A stretch of DNA of 64,000 bases, taken from the NCBI RefSeq assembly GCF_000513935.1, contig NZ_AZUY01000010.1, positions 25,727 to 89,726 of the forward strand, given 5' to 3'. Shown piece after piece: positions 1-8,064 of this stretch. A program made the translations under genes and the position numbers. Source of the DNA: Mesorhizobium sp. WSM3626 (lineage in GTDB: Bacteria; Pseudomonadota; Alphaproteobacteria; Rhizobiales; Rhizobiaceae). Numbering within the stretch: the first letter of the stretch is position 1; each line of letters begins with the position of its first letter. A model generated the notes under the pieces. It was given only the letters and a program-made list of their open reading frames with translations, was not told where the DNA came from and did not search any database.

Positions 1-930
<930 letters not shown>

Positions 931-945
931 TCAGGTAAGTCCGAA

Positions 946-990
946 ACAAACCCGGCGTCACCGCTTTCGGCGTTACCGCCGGGTTTTGTC
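946..990. terminator. Bidirectional intrinsic terminator between convergent genes
   Basis: A perfect 10-bp stem (948-957 with 977-986) is followed on the plus strand by GTTTTG and on the minus strand by TTTGTTT. It sits between the aminotransferase and the convergent cupin gene, so it can serve both. Confidence 0.75.
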
Positions 991-1006
991 AATCCAGACT
1001 CAGCAC

Positions 1007-1402
1007 TCAGCCGCCATATTGCGTCGGCGTCACCGCTTCCAGCCAATCGGCATGGATGCCGTCGAGCGCCTCCTGCATGGCGATGTGCGTCATCGCCGAT
1101 TTCGGTGCCGCGCCATGCCAATGCTTCTCGCCAGGCGCGAATGAGATGACGTCACCGGCCCTGATTTCCTGGATTGGTCCATCCCATGTCTGGGCCAGGC
1201 CGGCGCCAGCGGTCACATAAAGCGTCTGGCCAAGCGGATGCGTGTGCCAGTGGGTGCGCGCGCCGGGCTCGAAACTGACCAGCGTGGCCCTGAGCCGCGC
1301 CGGCGCCTCCGTCTCGATGATCGGCGTCTGCAGAACCCGGCCGGTGAAGTATTTGTCCGGCGCTATGATGGTCGGCACGCTGCCGCAAGCTATGATCTTC
1401 AT
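1007..1402 (-). CDS. Small single-domain cupin (hydroxynitrile-lyase-like)
   Basis: 131-residue protein made of one cupin barrel. Cupin motif 1 is visible as HWHTHPLGQTLYVTAG, and motif 2 as PGEKHWHGA, giving the three histidines and acidic or glutamine ligand expected for a Mn/Fe/Zn site. The length and the pattern resemble the small bacterial cupins grouped with (R)-selective hydroxynitrile lyases and TM1287-like proteins; many of these are of unknown substrate. It is convergent with the aminotransferase and divergent from the EF-G-like gene, so it is probably a single transcription unit. I infer a metal-binding cytoplasmic enzyme or small-molecule sensor; the reaction is not known. Confidence 0.85.
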   Translation of the reverse strand: MKIIACGSVPTIIAPDKYFTGRVLQTPIIETEAPARLRATLVSFEPGARTHWHTHPLGQTLYVTAGAGLAQTWDGPIQEIRAGDVISFAPGEKHWHGAAPKSAMTHIAMQEALDGIHADWLEAVTPTQYGG

Positions 1403-1800
1403 CGTCTGTCCCTGGAGCTGGTGGGAGCTGGCGAGACGCCGGTCCTTGAAGTCAATGCATTCTCGGCCCGGATTGGCCCGGACGCAACCGGCCGGGTCAC
1501 CTCGCTCGGACGAAGGCCTGATTTTTTCTTGACCACGAACCTTGCCCCCATGGGACCGCCGCGCTGCTTGCCGGCCGCTCGGTCGAACCGCTCGCGCTCA
1601 GCGCCTGAGCCGGCCAGCCCCACCGGCTCCTATTTTCCTTGCCCTCCCGGCAAACAAGTGGGACGATAATCGCGGGCAGGTCGAAACAGACCCACCCGCG
1701 ACGGTCGAACAGGCCGGCCGCCGCTCAGGACCGATTGACCTTGGCCTGAACCATGAATGCCAGTCGGTCCCCAGGAAAAACGCCTGAGTGGAGGTCAGCC
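1403..1800. other. Intergenic region between divergent cupin and EF-G-like genes
   Basis: About 400 bases without a convincing gene. It must hold the promoters of the cupin gene (minus) and the EF-G-like gene (plus), but I see no confident -35/-10 pair. The only clear signal is the Shine-Dalgarno GGAGG at 1790-1794. Open frames here have no start signal and no recognisable protein. Confidence 0.6.
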
Positions 1801-3852
1801 ATGGGTAATCGCGCCGGAGGACGACGCACGGGACCGAAATGCATTGCCATAGTCGGTCCCTTCGCAAGCGGTAAGACGACACTTCTCGAAGCCATATTGG
1901 CCCGTACCGGCGCCATTCCCCGCCAGAACCCGGTTTCCTCTGGCAATACCGTTTCAGATCATTCGCCCGAAGCCCGCGCCCACGCCATGAGCGTCGAGGC
2001 GTCAATCGCCACCACCGAATTCATGGGCGAACAGTTCACCTTCATCGACTGCCCCGGGTCGATCGAATTCTCCTTCGAGGCCGAACCGGTGCTGGCCGCC
2101 TGCGATGTCGCGGTGGTCGTGGCCGAGGCCGACGAAAAGAAGATCCCCGCCATGCAGCTCATCATGCGCAAGCTCGACGATCTCGGCGTGCCGCGCATCC
2201 TGTTCCTCAACAAGGTCGACAAGGCGATCGCGGGCGTGCGCGACACGCTGAAGATGCTGCAGCCGACAAGTGCCGCGCCGCTGCTTCTGCGCCAGATCCC
2301 GCTGCGCAAGGACGGCGTCGTCATCGGCTCGATCGATCTGGCGCTGGAGCGCGCCTACATCTACCGCGAATATGCCGAGAGCGAGGTGGCTCAGATACCC
2401 GGCGACGACAAGGCGCGCGAACTGGAGGCCCGCTTCTCCATGCTGGAGACGCTGGCCGACCATGACGATCAGCTGATGGAGCAGTTGCTGGAAGAGATCG
2501 AACCGCCCAAGGACGCGATCTTCGACGATCTCGCCGCCGATCTGCGCGACGGCGCGGTGACGCCGGTGCTGATCGGCACCGCCGAGAAAGGCAATGGCGT
2601 GCTGCGCCTCTTGAAGACGATCCGCCACGACGCGCCCGACATCGACGCGACCCGCAAGCGGCTCGGCGCCCCGGACGGCAACGCGGCGGTGGTCCAGGTG
2701 ATGAAGACCATCCACACGCCGCATGGCGGCAAGCTGTCGGTGTCGCGCATCCTGTCCGGCCAGGTCGCCGACAGCTCGGAACTATGGCTGCCCGGCGGCG
2801 ACACCGCCAAGGTTTCCGGCATCTACAGGATGCTGGGCAAGGACCAGGTCAAGCTGACCGCCGCCAGGGCCGGCGATACCGTGGCGCTCGGCAAGCTGGA
2901 CGCGGTCAAGACCGGCCAGACGCTGACTTCGGCCAAGGGCGGGGCCAAACAGCTCTTCGATATCGAGCCGCCGCAGCCGGTCTTCGCCTTCGCGCTGCGC
3001 CCCAAGGAACGCAAGGACGAGGTCAAGATGTCGGCTGCCATCCAGCGCCTGGCCGAGGAAGATCCCTCGCTCAGCCTGCATCACAACCAGGACTCGGCCG
3101 AGACCGTGCTGTCAGGCCATGGCGAGATGCATCTGCGCGTCGTGCGCGAGCGGCTGGAGGGCAAGAACCAGATCCCGGTCGAGGGCCATGCGCCAGCGGT
3201 GCCCTATCGCGAGACGATCCGCAAACCGGTGCAGCAGCGCGGCCGTCACAAGAAGCAGTCGGGCGGCCACGGCCAGTTCGGCGATGTGGTGATCGAGATC
3301 AAGCCGCTGCCGCGCGGCTCCGGCTTCCAGTTCACCGACACCATCACCGGGGGCGTCGTGCCCAAGACCTACATCCAGTCGGTTGAAACAGGCATACGCG
3401 ATTACCTCAAGTCCGGCCCGCTCGGCTTCCCCGTTGTCGACGTCGCGGTCAACCTGTCGGACGGCTCGTACCATGCGGTCGATTCCTCCGACATGGCTTT
3501 CCAGATGGCGGCCAAGCTCGCCATGAAGGAAGGCATGGCCGCCTGCTCGCCGGTGCTTCTGGAGCCGGTGATGAAGGTCGAGATCGTCACGCCGTCGGAC
3601 GCGACGTCGAAGATCATCGCGCTGATCCCGCAACGGCGCGGCCAGATCCTCGGCTATGACGCGCGGCCCGACTGGCCTGGATGGGATGTCGTCGAGGCGA
3701 CCATGCCGCAGGCCGAGATCGGTGATCTGATCATCGAGCTGCGGTCGGCCACTTCAGGCGTTGCCAGCTACCGGGCCGCCTTCGACCACATGGCCGAGCT
3801 GACTGGCCGTCTCGCCGACGAGGCGATGGACGCCAACGGCAAGGCAGCCTGA
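1801..3852 (+). CDS. EF-G-like translational GTPase (EF-G2 type) lacking the catalytic histidine
   Basis: 683-residue paralogue of elongation factor G, with the full EF-G domain order: GTPase domain (about 1-290), beta-barrel II, domains III, IV (GRHKKQSGGHGQFGDV) and V. GTP-binding motifs are clear: P-loop GPFASGKTT (19-27) and NKVD (137-140). The G3 motif reads DCPGS (83-87) where canonical EF-G and EF-Tu have DxPGH, so the histidine that positions the hydrolytic water is serine (codon 2059-2061). The start was chosen at ATG 1801 because GGAGG (1790-1794) lies six bases upstream; an upstream ATG at 1753 has no such signal. It is monocistronic and ends at a strong terminator. It may be an accessory ribosomal GTPase rather than the housekeeping translocase; the role is inferred. 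Confidence 0.9.
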   Translation: MGNRAGGRRTGPKCIAIVGPFASGKTTLLEAILARTGAIPRQNPVSSGNTVSDHSPEARAHAMSVEASIATTEFMGEQFTFIDCPGSIEFSFEAEPVLAACDVAVVVAEADEKKIPAMQLIMRKLDDLGVPRILFLNKVDKAIAGVRDTLKMLQPTSAAPLLLRQIPLRKDGVVIGSIDLALERAYIYREYAESEVAQIPGDDKARELEARFSMLETLADHDDQLMEQLLEEIEPPKDAIFDDLAADLRDGAVTPVLIGTAEKGNGVLRLLKTIRHDAPDIDATRKRLGAPDGNAAVVQVMKTIHTPHGGKLSVSRILSGQVADSSELWLPGGDTAKVSGIYRMLGKDQVKLTAARAGDTVALGKLDAVKTGQTLTSAKGGAKQLFDIEPPQPVFAFALRPKERKDEVKMSAAIQRLAEEDPSLSLHHNQDSAETVLSGHGEMHLRVVRERLEGKNQIPVEGHAPAVPYRETIRKPVQQRGRHKKQSGGHGQFGDVVIEIKPLPRGSGFQFTDTITGGVVPKTYIQSVETGIRDYLKSGPLGFPVVDVAVNLSDGSYHAVDSSDMAFQMAAKLAMKEGMAACSPVLLEPVMKVEIVTPSDATSKIIALIPQRRGQILGYDARPDWPGWDVVEATMPQAEIGDLIIELRSATSGVASYRAAFDHMAELTGRLADEAMDANGKAA

Positions 3853-3913
3853 TTTCGCCCGGTGGCCGATTTGGAATGCATGTGAAGCGCCCCCTTCGAA
3901 GGATCGAGGGGGC

Positions 3914-3959
3914 AAAAACCAAAAACGACGCCCGGGGGGCCGGACGCCGTTTTGTTTTG
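3914..3959. terminator. Strong bidirectional intrinsic terminator
   Basis: A GC-rich stem (3924-3935 with 3940-3951, 10 of 12 pairs) has TTTTGTTTT on its plus-strand side and a run of Ts interrupted by GG on its minus-strand side. It can end the EF-G-like transcript and also a minus-strand RNA arriving from about 4108. Confidence 0.8.
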
Positions 3960-4108
3960 CGGACCGTTTTCTTGGGAGGAAAAACGGCAGGTCCGCCGCG
4001 TGCAAGATCGCCGCGCTTCGGCGGGAAAAGGTTCGGACGCGGTAGCCGCCTGAGCCCGGGTCGTCCGAGTGATGCCCCCATCTCCCGTCCGAACCACACC
4101 GCGTCCTA
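3915..4108 (-). ncRNA. Candidate structured small RNA, family not recognised
   Basis: On the minus strand a promoter-like pair (ATGACA at 4143-4138, 17-base spacer, CTAGGT at 4120-4115) would start transcription near 4108. The transcript would fold a perfect 10-bp closing stem (GGTTCGGACG at 4095-4086 with CGTCCGAACC at 4039-4030) enclosing a GC-rich internal domain. A second structured part follows, and it ends at the minus-strand side of the terminator at 3914-3959. No protein-coding frame with a ribosome site fits. The call rests on structure and signals only; the family is unknown to me. Confidence 0.45.
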
Positions 4109-4137
4109 TGATCCACCTAGCAGATGAGGGGTATCCT

Positions 4138-4164
4138 TGTCATGTTACCAGAGGTTACATGACA
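4138..4164. promoter_or_regulatory. 27-bp palindromic operator candidate
   Basis: TGTCATGTTACC, a three-base centre AGA, then GGTTACATGACA: 12-bp arms with a single mismatch. It looks like a dimeric repressor site (TetR- or GntR-like geometry). Its left arm overlaps the proposed -35 box of the candidate small RNA reading leftwards, which suggests repression of that RNA. The regulator is not identified. Confidence 0.5.
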
Positions 4165-4218
4165 CTGTTACGCGGCAATTCTGGTGAACTTTTCAGCCAT
4201 CCCATTGGCATGCAGGCA

Positions 4219-4333
4219 ACAAAAAAGCCGGATCAATGAAGATCCGGCTGAGTTTGATTGGAAGTGCCTGTTAAGGCTAACCTCCAGAGGGGAACACTCG
4301 AGGGCGCTAATGGGAGGAGAACGCGCCCAGGAG
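4219..4333 (-). ncRNA. Candidate trans-acting small RNA with anti-Shine-Dalgarno loop (alpha-r14/NfeR1-like)
   Basis: Read on the minus strand, an AT-rich -10 element (TATATA at 4345-4340) precedes a ~115-base transcript. Its first hairpin pairs GGGCGC (4328-4323) with GCGCCC (4307-4302) and exposes CTCCTCCC in the loop, a perfect complement of a ribosome binding site. The 3' end is an ideal Rho-independent terminator: a 9-bp perfect stem (4249-4241 with 4234-4226) and six Ts. Length, loop motif and terminator match what is known of the rhizobial alpha-r14 (NfeR1) family; the family assignment is tentative because sequence comparison was not possible. Confidence 0.6.
4221..4250 (-). terminator. 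Intrinsic terminator of the upstream small-RNA candidate
   Basis: AGCCGGATC and GATCCGGCT pair perfectly around a six-base loop, followed on the minus strand by TTTTTTGTT. No protein gene lies upstream on that strand within several hundred bases, which supports a noncoding transcript. Confidence 0.8.
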
Positions 4334-4599
4334 ATGATCTATATATGTGCTCATCATGCCCAAGAAACAAGCATCTATTTTGCAACACACGCATGCAAAA
4401 AGGCACAGGCTGTGGTCCAACCCGTTTCAGAAGCCAATAGGACCAGCAGAATCGTGAAAATGAAGCTCGCTTTCAGGTCATTGTCGTCTCGAAAACGCCG
4501 ATGCCGGCCGATTCTGCTCCCCAAATGCCGAAAAACACTGATGATGTGGAATGAGGCAGCAGCGGTTTAATTCAAAGGCAGTCAAGCGGAGATCAACCA

Positions 4600-5097
4600 A
4601 TGCGCAGGTTTTCGGCGATTGCCGGCAGCGGCATTTTCCTGATTGCGGCCCCCGGCGTGGTCGCCGGGCTGATTCCCTGGCTGCTCAGCACTCGCTGGGG
4701 CCTGCCATGGTCGCCCCTGCCCGGCCTGGTCTTCGCCGGCGGCGTGCTCATCGCCGCCGCCGCCGCCGTGCTGCTGCATGCCTTCGCCCGCTTCGCACTG
4801 GAGGGGCTGGGCACACCCGCCCCTGTCGCACCGACCGAAAGGCTGGTGATCGGCGGCATCTATCGCCATGTCCGCAATCCGATGTATGTCGCCGTGCTGT
4901 CGATCATTCTCGGCCAGGCGCTGCTGTTTTCGAGCTGGTCGATCGCCGCGTACGCGGCAATCGCGGCGGCTGCCATGGTGACCTTCGTCAGGCTCTATGA
5001 GGAGCCGACGCTCGCCGGCCGCTATGGCGCCGAATACGAAGCCTACCGCCGCAACGTACCGGGCTGGCTGCCGCGGATTACACCTTGGAAAGAATAG
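4600..5097 (+). CDS. Isoprenylcysteine carboxyl methyltransferase (ICMT)-family membrane protein
   Basis: 165-residue integral membrane protein. Three to four hydrophobic segments are visible (about 7-30, 40-62, 95-115, 115-128). Between them lies the signature of the ICMT/PEMT methyltransferase superfamily: IYRHVRNPMY (SAM-binding side) and, near the C-terminus, EEP...YGAEYEAYRRNVPGWLP. Bacterial members methylate lipids or small thiols or are uncharacterised, so only a SAM-dependent membrane methyltransferase can be stated. The ATG at 4600 is preceded by GCGGAG at a good distance. It ends 14 bases from the convergent LysR gene. Confidence 0.85.
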   Translation: MRRFSAIAGSGIFLIAAPGVVAGLIPWLLSTRWGLPWSPLPGLVFAGGVLIAAAAAVLLHAFARFALEGLGTPAPVAPTERLVIGGIYRHVRNPMYVAVLSIILGQALLFSSWSIAAYAAIAAAAMVTFVRLYEEPTLAGRYGAEYEAYRRNVPGWLPRITPWKE

Positions 5098-5111
5098 GCT
5101 CTGACCTTGGA

Positions 5112-6008
5112 TCAGAAGGACCAGCTTCTGGCCTTGGCGATGATGAAGTCGCGGAACACGTGCAGCTTGGCCTGGTTCTTCATCGCGTCGGGATAGGCGA
5201 AATAGGTGTCGAAGGACGGCACCTCGGTTTCCGGCAGCAGCTGCACCAGGCCGGAATCCTTGCTGATCACATAGTCCGGCAACATGGCGATGCCGGCACC
5301 GCCCTGCACGGCGCGTTTGATCGACAGGATGTCGTTGATCTGCAGCGACGGCACGCGCTGGCCACTCTCGAAATCGCCGACCGTCTCCAGCCAGTTCAAC
5401 TCCGACAGATGCGACGGCACAGGCAGGCCGAAGGTGACGATGCGATGGCTTCTCAACTCTGCGATCGAGCCCGGCTTGCCGTGCTTGGCGACGTAGGAGG
5501 GCGCCGCGTAGAGATGGAAATGCACGGTGAACAGGCGGCGCTGGATCAGGTCCGGCTGTTGCGGCTGGCGCAGCCGGATGGCGCAATCGGCCTGGCGCAT
5601 GGTGAGGTCGAGCTCCTCATTGGCAAGGATCAGCTGCAGGCTGACTTCGGGATAGAGTTCGATGAACTCCTGCACCCGCTCGGTTAGCCAGCCGGCGCCG
5701 AGGCCGACGGTCGTCGTTACCCTGAGCACGCCGGACGGCCGGTCCTTGGTCTCGGTCAGCCGCGACTTGATGGTTTCCAGCTTCATCAGCACGTCATGCG
5801 CCGTGCGGAACAGCATCTCGCCCTGTTCGGTCAGCACCAGGCCGCGTGCATGGCGGTTGAACAGCGGCACGCCGACATCGTGTTCGAGCGCGCTGACCTG
5901 CCTCGAGATCGCCGATTGCGACAGATGCAGGGTCTCGGCCGCATGCGTAAACGACCCCGCTTCCGCCGCAGCGTGAAACACGCGTAGCTTGTCCCAGTCC
6001 AACGCCAT
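5112..6008 (-). CDS. lsrB: LysR-family regulator, LsrB/VtlR type
   Basis: 298-residue LysR-type transcriptional regulator. The N-terminal winged helix-turn-helix (about 5-65, with SFTHAAETLHLSQSAISRQVSALE) is followed by a periplasmic-binding-like effector domain. The whole sequence and its place directly behind trxB match LsrB of Sinorhizobium, called VtlR in Brucella and Agrobacterium. In those organisms it controls oxidative-stress, lipopolysaccharide or small-RNA genes and host interaction. Only one cysteine is present (Cys142, in ADCAIR). ATG 6008 has GAGGGG upstream. The 91-base gap after trxB allows co-transcription. Confidence 0.88.
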   Translation of the reverse strand: MALDWDKLRVFHAAAEAGSFTHAAETLHLSQSAISRQVSALEHDVGVPLFNRHARGLVLTEQGEMLFRTAHDVLMKLETIKSRLTETKDRPSGVLRVTTTVGLGAGWLTERVQEFIELYPEVSLQLILANEELDLTMRQADCAIRLRQPQQPDLIQRRLFTVHFHLYAAPSYVAKHGKPGSIAELRSHRIVTFGLPVPSHLSELNWLETVGDFESGQRVPSLQINDILSIKRAVQGGAGIAMLPDYVISKDSGLVQLLPETEVPSFDTYFAYPDAMKNQAKLHVFRDFIIAKARSWSF

Positions 6009-6099
6009 GATTTCCCCTCGTTCCGGTTGGCGTTTGAATGAAAAATCAGGCTTTTACACGGCGCTTCTAAGCCGATTTTCTAACAGTTTTGCGAGCCGC

Positions 6100-7074
6100 C
6101 TATTCCGCTGCCTCGCGATGCACCTCGATGCCGGCCAGATATTTTTCCGCTTCGAGCGCGGCCATGCAGCCGAGCCCCGCCGCCGTCACCGCCTGCCGGT
6201 AGATATCGTCCGTCACGTCACCGGCGGCGAAGACGCCAGGCACGTCGGTGCGCGTCGAATCCGGTGCTGTCCACAGATAGCCGTTCGGCTTCTGCTTCAG
6301 CTTGCCGGCGAACAGCTCGACCGCGGGCGCATGGCCGATGGCCACGAAGACGCCGTCGACCTTGAGGTGGCTCTCGGCACCGGTCACGGCATGCCTGAGC
6401 TTCAGCCCCTCGACCGAAGGCGGCAGCGGTGCCTTGCCGGGGCGCCCGGTGATCTCGTCGACGATCGTGTCCCAGATGACGCGGACATTGTCCTTCTTCA
6501 ACAGCCGCTCACGCAGGATGCGCTCGGCACGGAAGTCCGAGCGCCTGTGGATGACAGTGACGCTCTTGGCGAGGTTGGACAGATAGAGCGCCTCCTCCAC
6601 CGCCGAATTGCCGCCGCCGACCACCGCGACATCCTTGCCGCGATAGAAGAAGCCGTCGCAGGTGGCGCAGGCGGAAACGCCAAAGCCCATGAAGTCCTGC
6701 TCGGTCGGAATGCCCAGCCACTTGGCCTGCGCGCCGGTGGCGATGATCAGCGCATCGGCCGTATAGGTCGTGCCGGAATCGCCCTTGGCGCGGAACGGCC
6801 GCACATTGAGGTCGACCTCGGTGATGATGTCGTTGATGATGTCGGTGCCGACATGCTCGGCCTGCTTGAGCATCTGCTCCATCAGCCACGGCCCCTGGAT
6901 CGGATCGGCGAAGCCGGGATAGTTTTCGACTTCCGTGGTGATCATCAGCTGGCCGCCCTGCTGCAGGCCGGCGACGAGCATCGGCTTCAGCATCGCACGC
7001 GCGGCATAGACCGCCGCCGTATAGCCGGCCGGACCGGAACCGATGATGAGAACGGGCGCATGCTTGGTGATCAT
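6100..7074 (-). CDS. trxB: Thioredoxin reductase (NADPH)
   Basis: 324-residue flavoenzyme that reduces thioredoxin with NADPH in the cytoplasm. FAD-binding GSGPAGYTAAVYAAR lies at the N-terminus, the redox-active CATC is at 136-139, the NADPH site is GGGNSAVEEALYL, and the C-terminal FAD motif is GDVTDDIYRQA. Length is normal for low-molecular-weight TrxB. The start at 7074 (MITKHAPV) is preferred to a longer reading because the FAD motif then begins at the usual distance and AGAGG precedes it. It is divergent from lrp and followed by lsrB, a pairing that fits thiol-redox control. Confidence 0.96.
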   Translation of the reverse strand: MITKHAPVLIIGSGPAGYTAAVYAARAMLKPMLVAGLQQGGQLMITTEVENYPGFADPIQGPWLMEQMLKQAEHVGTDIINDIITEVDLNVRPFRAKGDSGTTYTADALIIATGAQAKWLGIPTEQDFMGFGVSACATCDGFFYRGKDVAVVGGGNSAVEEALYLSNLAKSVTVIHRRSDFRAERILRERLLKKDNVRVIWDTIVDEITGRPGKAPLPPSVEGLKLRHAVTGAESHLKVDGVFVAIGHAPAVELFAGKLKQKPNGYLWTAPDSTRTDVPGVFAAGDVTDDIYRQAVTAAGLGCMAALEAEKYLAGIEVHREAAE

Positions 7075-7336
7075 CTGGAGCCTCTGCGGGGCGGACACGG
7101 GTGTGCCTTGGAAAAAGACGTGGAATATCGCGCTTAATGTAAGGGCTGCCAGCCACGCCAGCAAGACGAACGGACCGTCGTCCCCGGAAAGCTTCGGCCC
7201 ATATGGATTTTCGCGCGACGAGCGCTTTCGTTAACCTCTCTAAAATCGCGTCGACGGGGGCTGGCTTCGCCACAAAAGTCGTTTAATTACAAAATCGCGA
7301 AAGATTCTTGCGCCATACCGATCATCGAGAACCCCA

Positions 7337-7816
7337 ATGCCCCTCAAGGCCGACCTTGACGCCATTGACTGGAAGATCCTGCGCGAGCTTCAGTCGGACG
7401 GGCGCATGACCAATGTCGAGCTCTCGAACCGCGTCGGCATTTCCGCACCGCCCTGCCTGCGCCGGGTCAAGCGGCTGGAGGAAGCCGGCATCATCCGCGG
7501 CTATCGCGCGCTGCTCAACGCGCCTGCGCTCGGGCTCGACGTCGTCGCCTTTTGCCTGGTCGGGCTGCATCACCAGGCCGATGCCGAACTGCGCATTTTC
7601 GCCGAGCGCACGCGCGGCTGGCCGATCGTGCGCGATGCCTGGATGGTGTCGGGCGAGTCCGACTTCCTGCTGCATTGCGTGGCCAGCGATCTCGGCAGCT
7701 TCCAGACCTTCGTCATCGAGGAACTGACCTCGACGCCGAACGTCGACACGGTGCGCACGGCGCTCACCATCCGCCGCGTCAAGGATGAGGGTTTGGTGTC
7801 GTTCGAACGCCCCTGA
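7337..7816 (+). CDS. Lrp/AsnC-family transcriptional regulator
   Basis: 159-residue feast/famine regulator. The N-terminal helix-turn-helix (about 5-55: DWKILRELQSDGRMTNVELSNRVGIS) is followed by the RAM effector domain with a beta-alpha-beta fold (LDVVAFCLVGLHH through the C-terminus). Family members bind an amino acid and assemble into octamers on DNA. It is divergently oriented to trxB across about 260 bases, so it probably controls itself and possibly trxB. The AT-rich stretch just upstream (7283-7320) is a likely promoter or binding zone. The effector cannot be named. Confidence 0.9.
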   Translation: MPLKADLDAIDWKILRELQSDGRMTNVELSNRVGISAPPCLRRVKRLEEAGIIRGYRALLNAPALGLDVVAFCLVGLHHQADAELRIFAERTRGWPIVRDAWMVSGESDFLLHCVASDLGSFQTFVIEELTSTPNVDTVRTALTIRRVKDEGLVSFERP

Positions 7817-7953
7817 GGCCAGGCGAACGCCCGTGCGCTGGGCGAATTCCTTGCGTTCGCCACATCGGCGCCGCGTTGCTATTCGAAAGACGCCGGTATG
7901 CAAGGCCGAACGGCTCTGCCGGACTTCACTGCTCGACTGGGCGCTTGACTGGT

Positions 7954-8011
7954 TTCTCAAGCAATTCCAGGAAGGGTGTGTAACGGTTTTCCGCCCGGAA
8001 TTGCTTGAGAA
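7954..8011. repeat. Rhizobial palindromic intergenic repeat
   Basis: TTCTCAAGCAATTCC (7954-7968) and GGAATTGCTTGAGAA (7997-8011) form a perfect 15-bp inverted repeat around a 28-base centre containing GGTTTTCCG. This pattern (AATTCC, GGTTTTCCG, CCGGAATTGC) is one I recognise as widely dispersed between genes in rhizobial genomes. It lies between lrp and the glycosyltransferase. Confidence 0.75.
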
Positions 8012-8064
8012 CAGATGGCACGAGCAGCGTGAATTCCGAGATAATCCGCCATGGGAAGGGGACC

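Noticed and set aside
3880..3915. GCCCCCT/AGGGGGC hairpin just after the EF-G-like gene as its terminator
   Set aside because: It is followed by As, not Ts, on the plus strand; the next hairpin with a T-run is the better terminator.
3960..4110. 6S RNA, SRP RNA, RNase P RNA or tmRNA in the structured intergenic region
   Set aside because: None of the conserved core sequences of these RNAs could be found; it is kept as an unrecognised candidate.
5989..7137. 382-codon plus-strand frame opposite trxB
   Set aside because: Antisense shadow of trxB, rich in Arg/His/Ala; trxB has full catalytic motifs.
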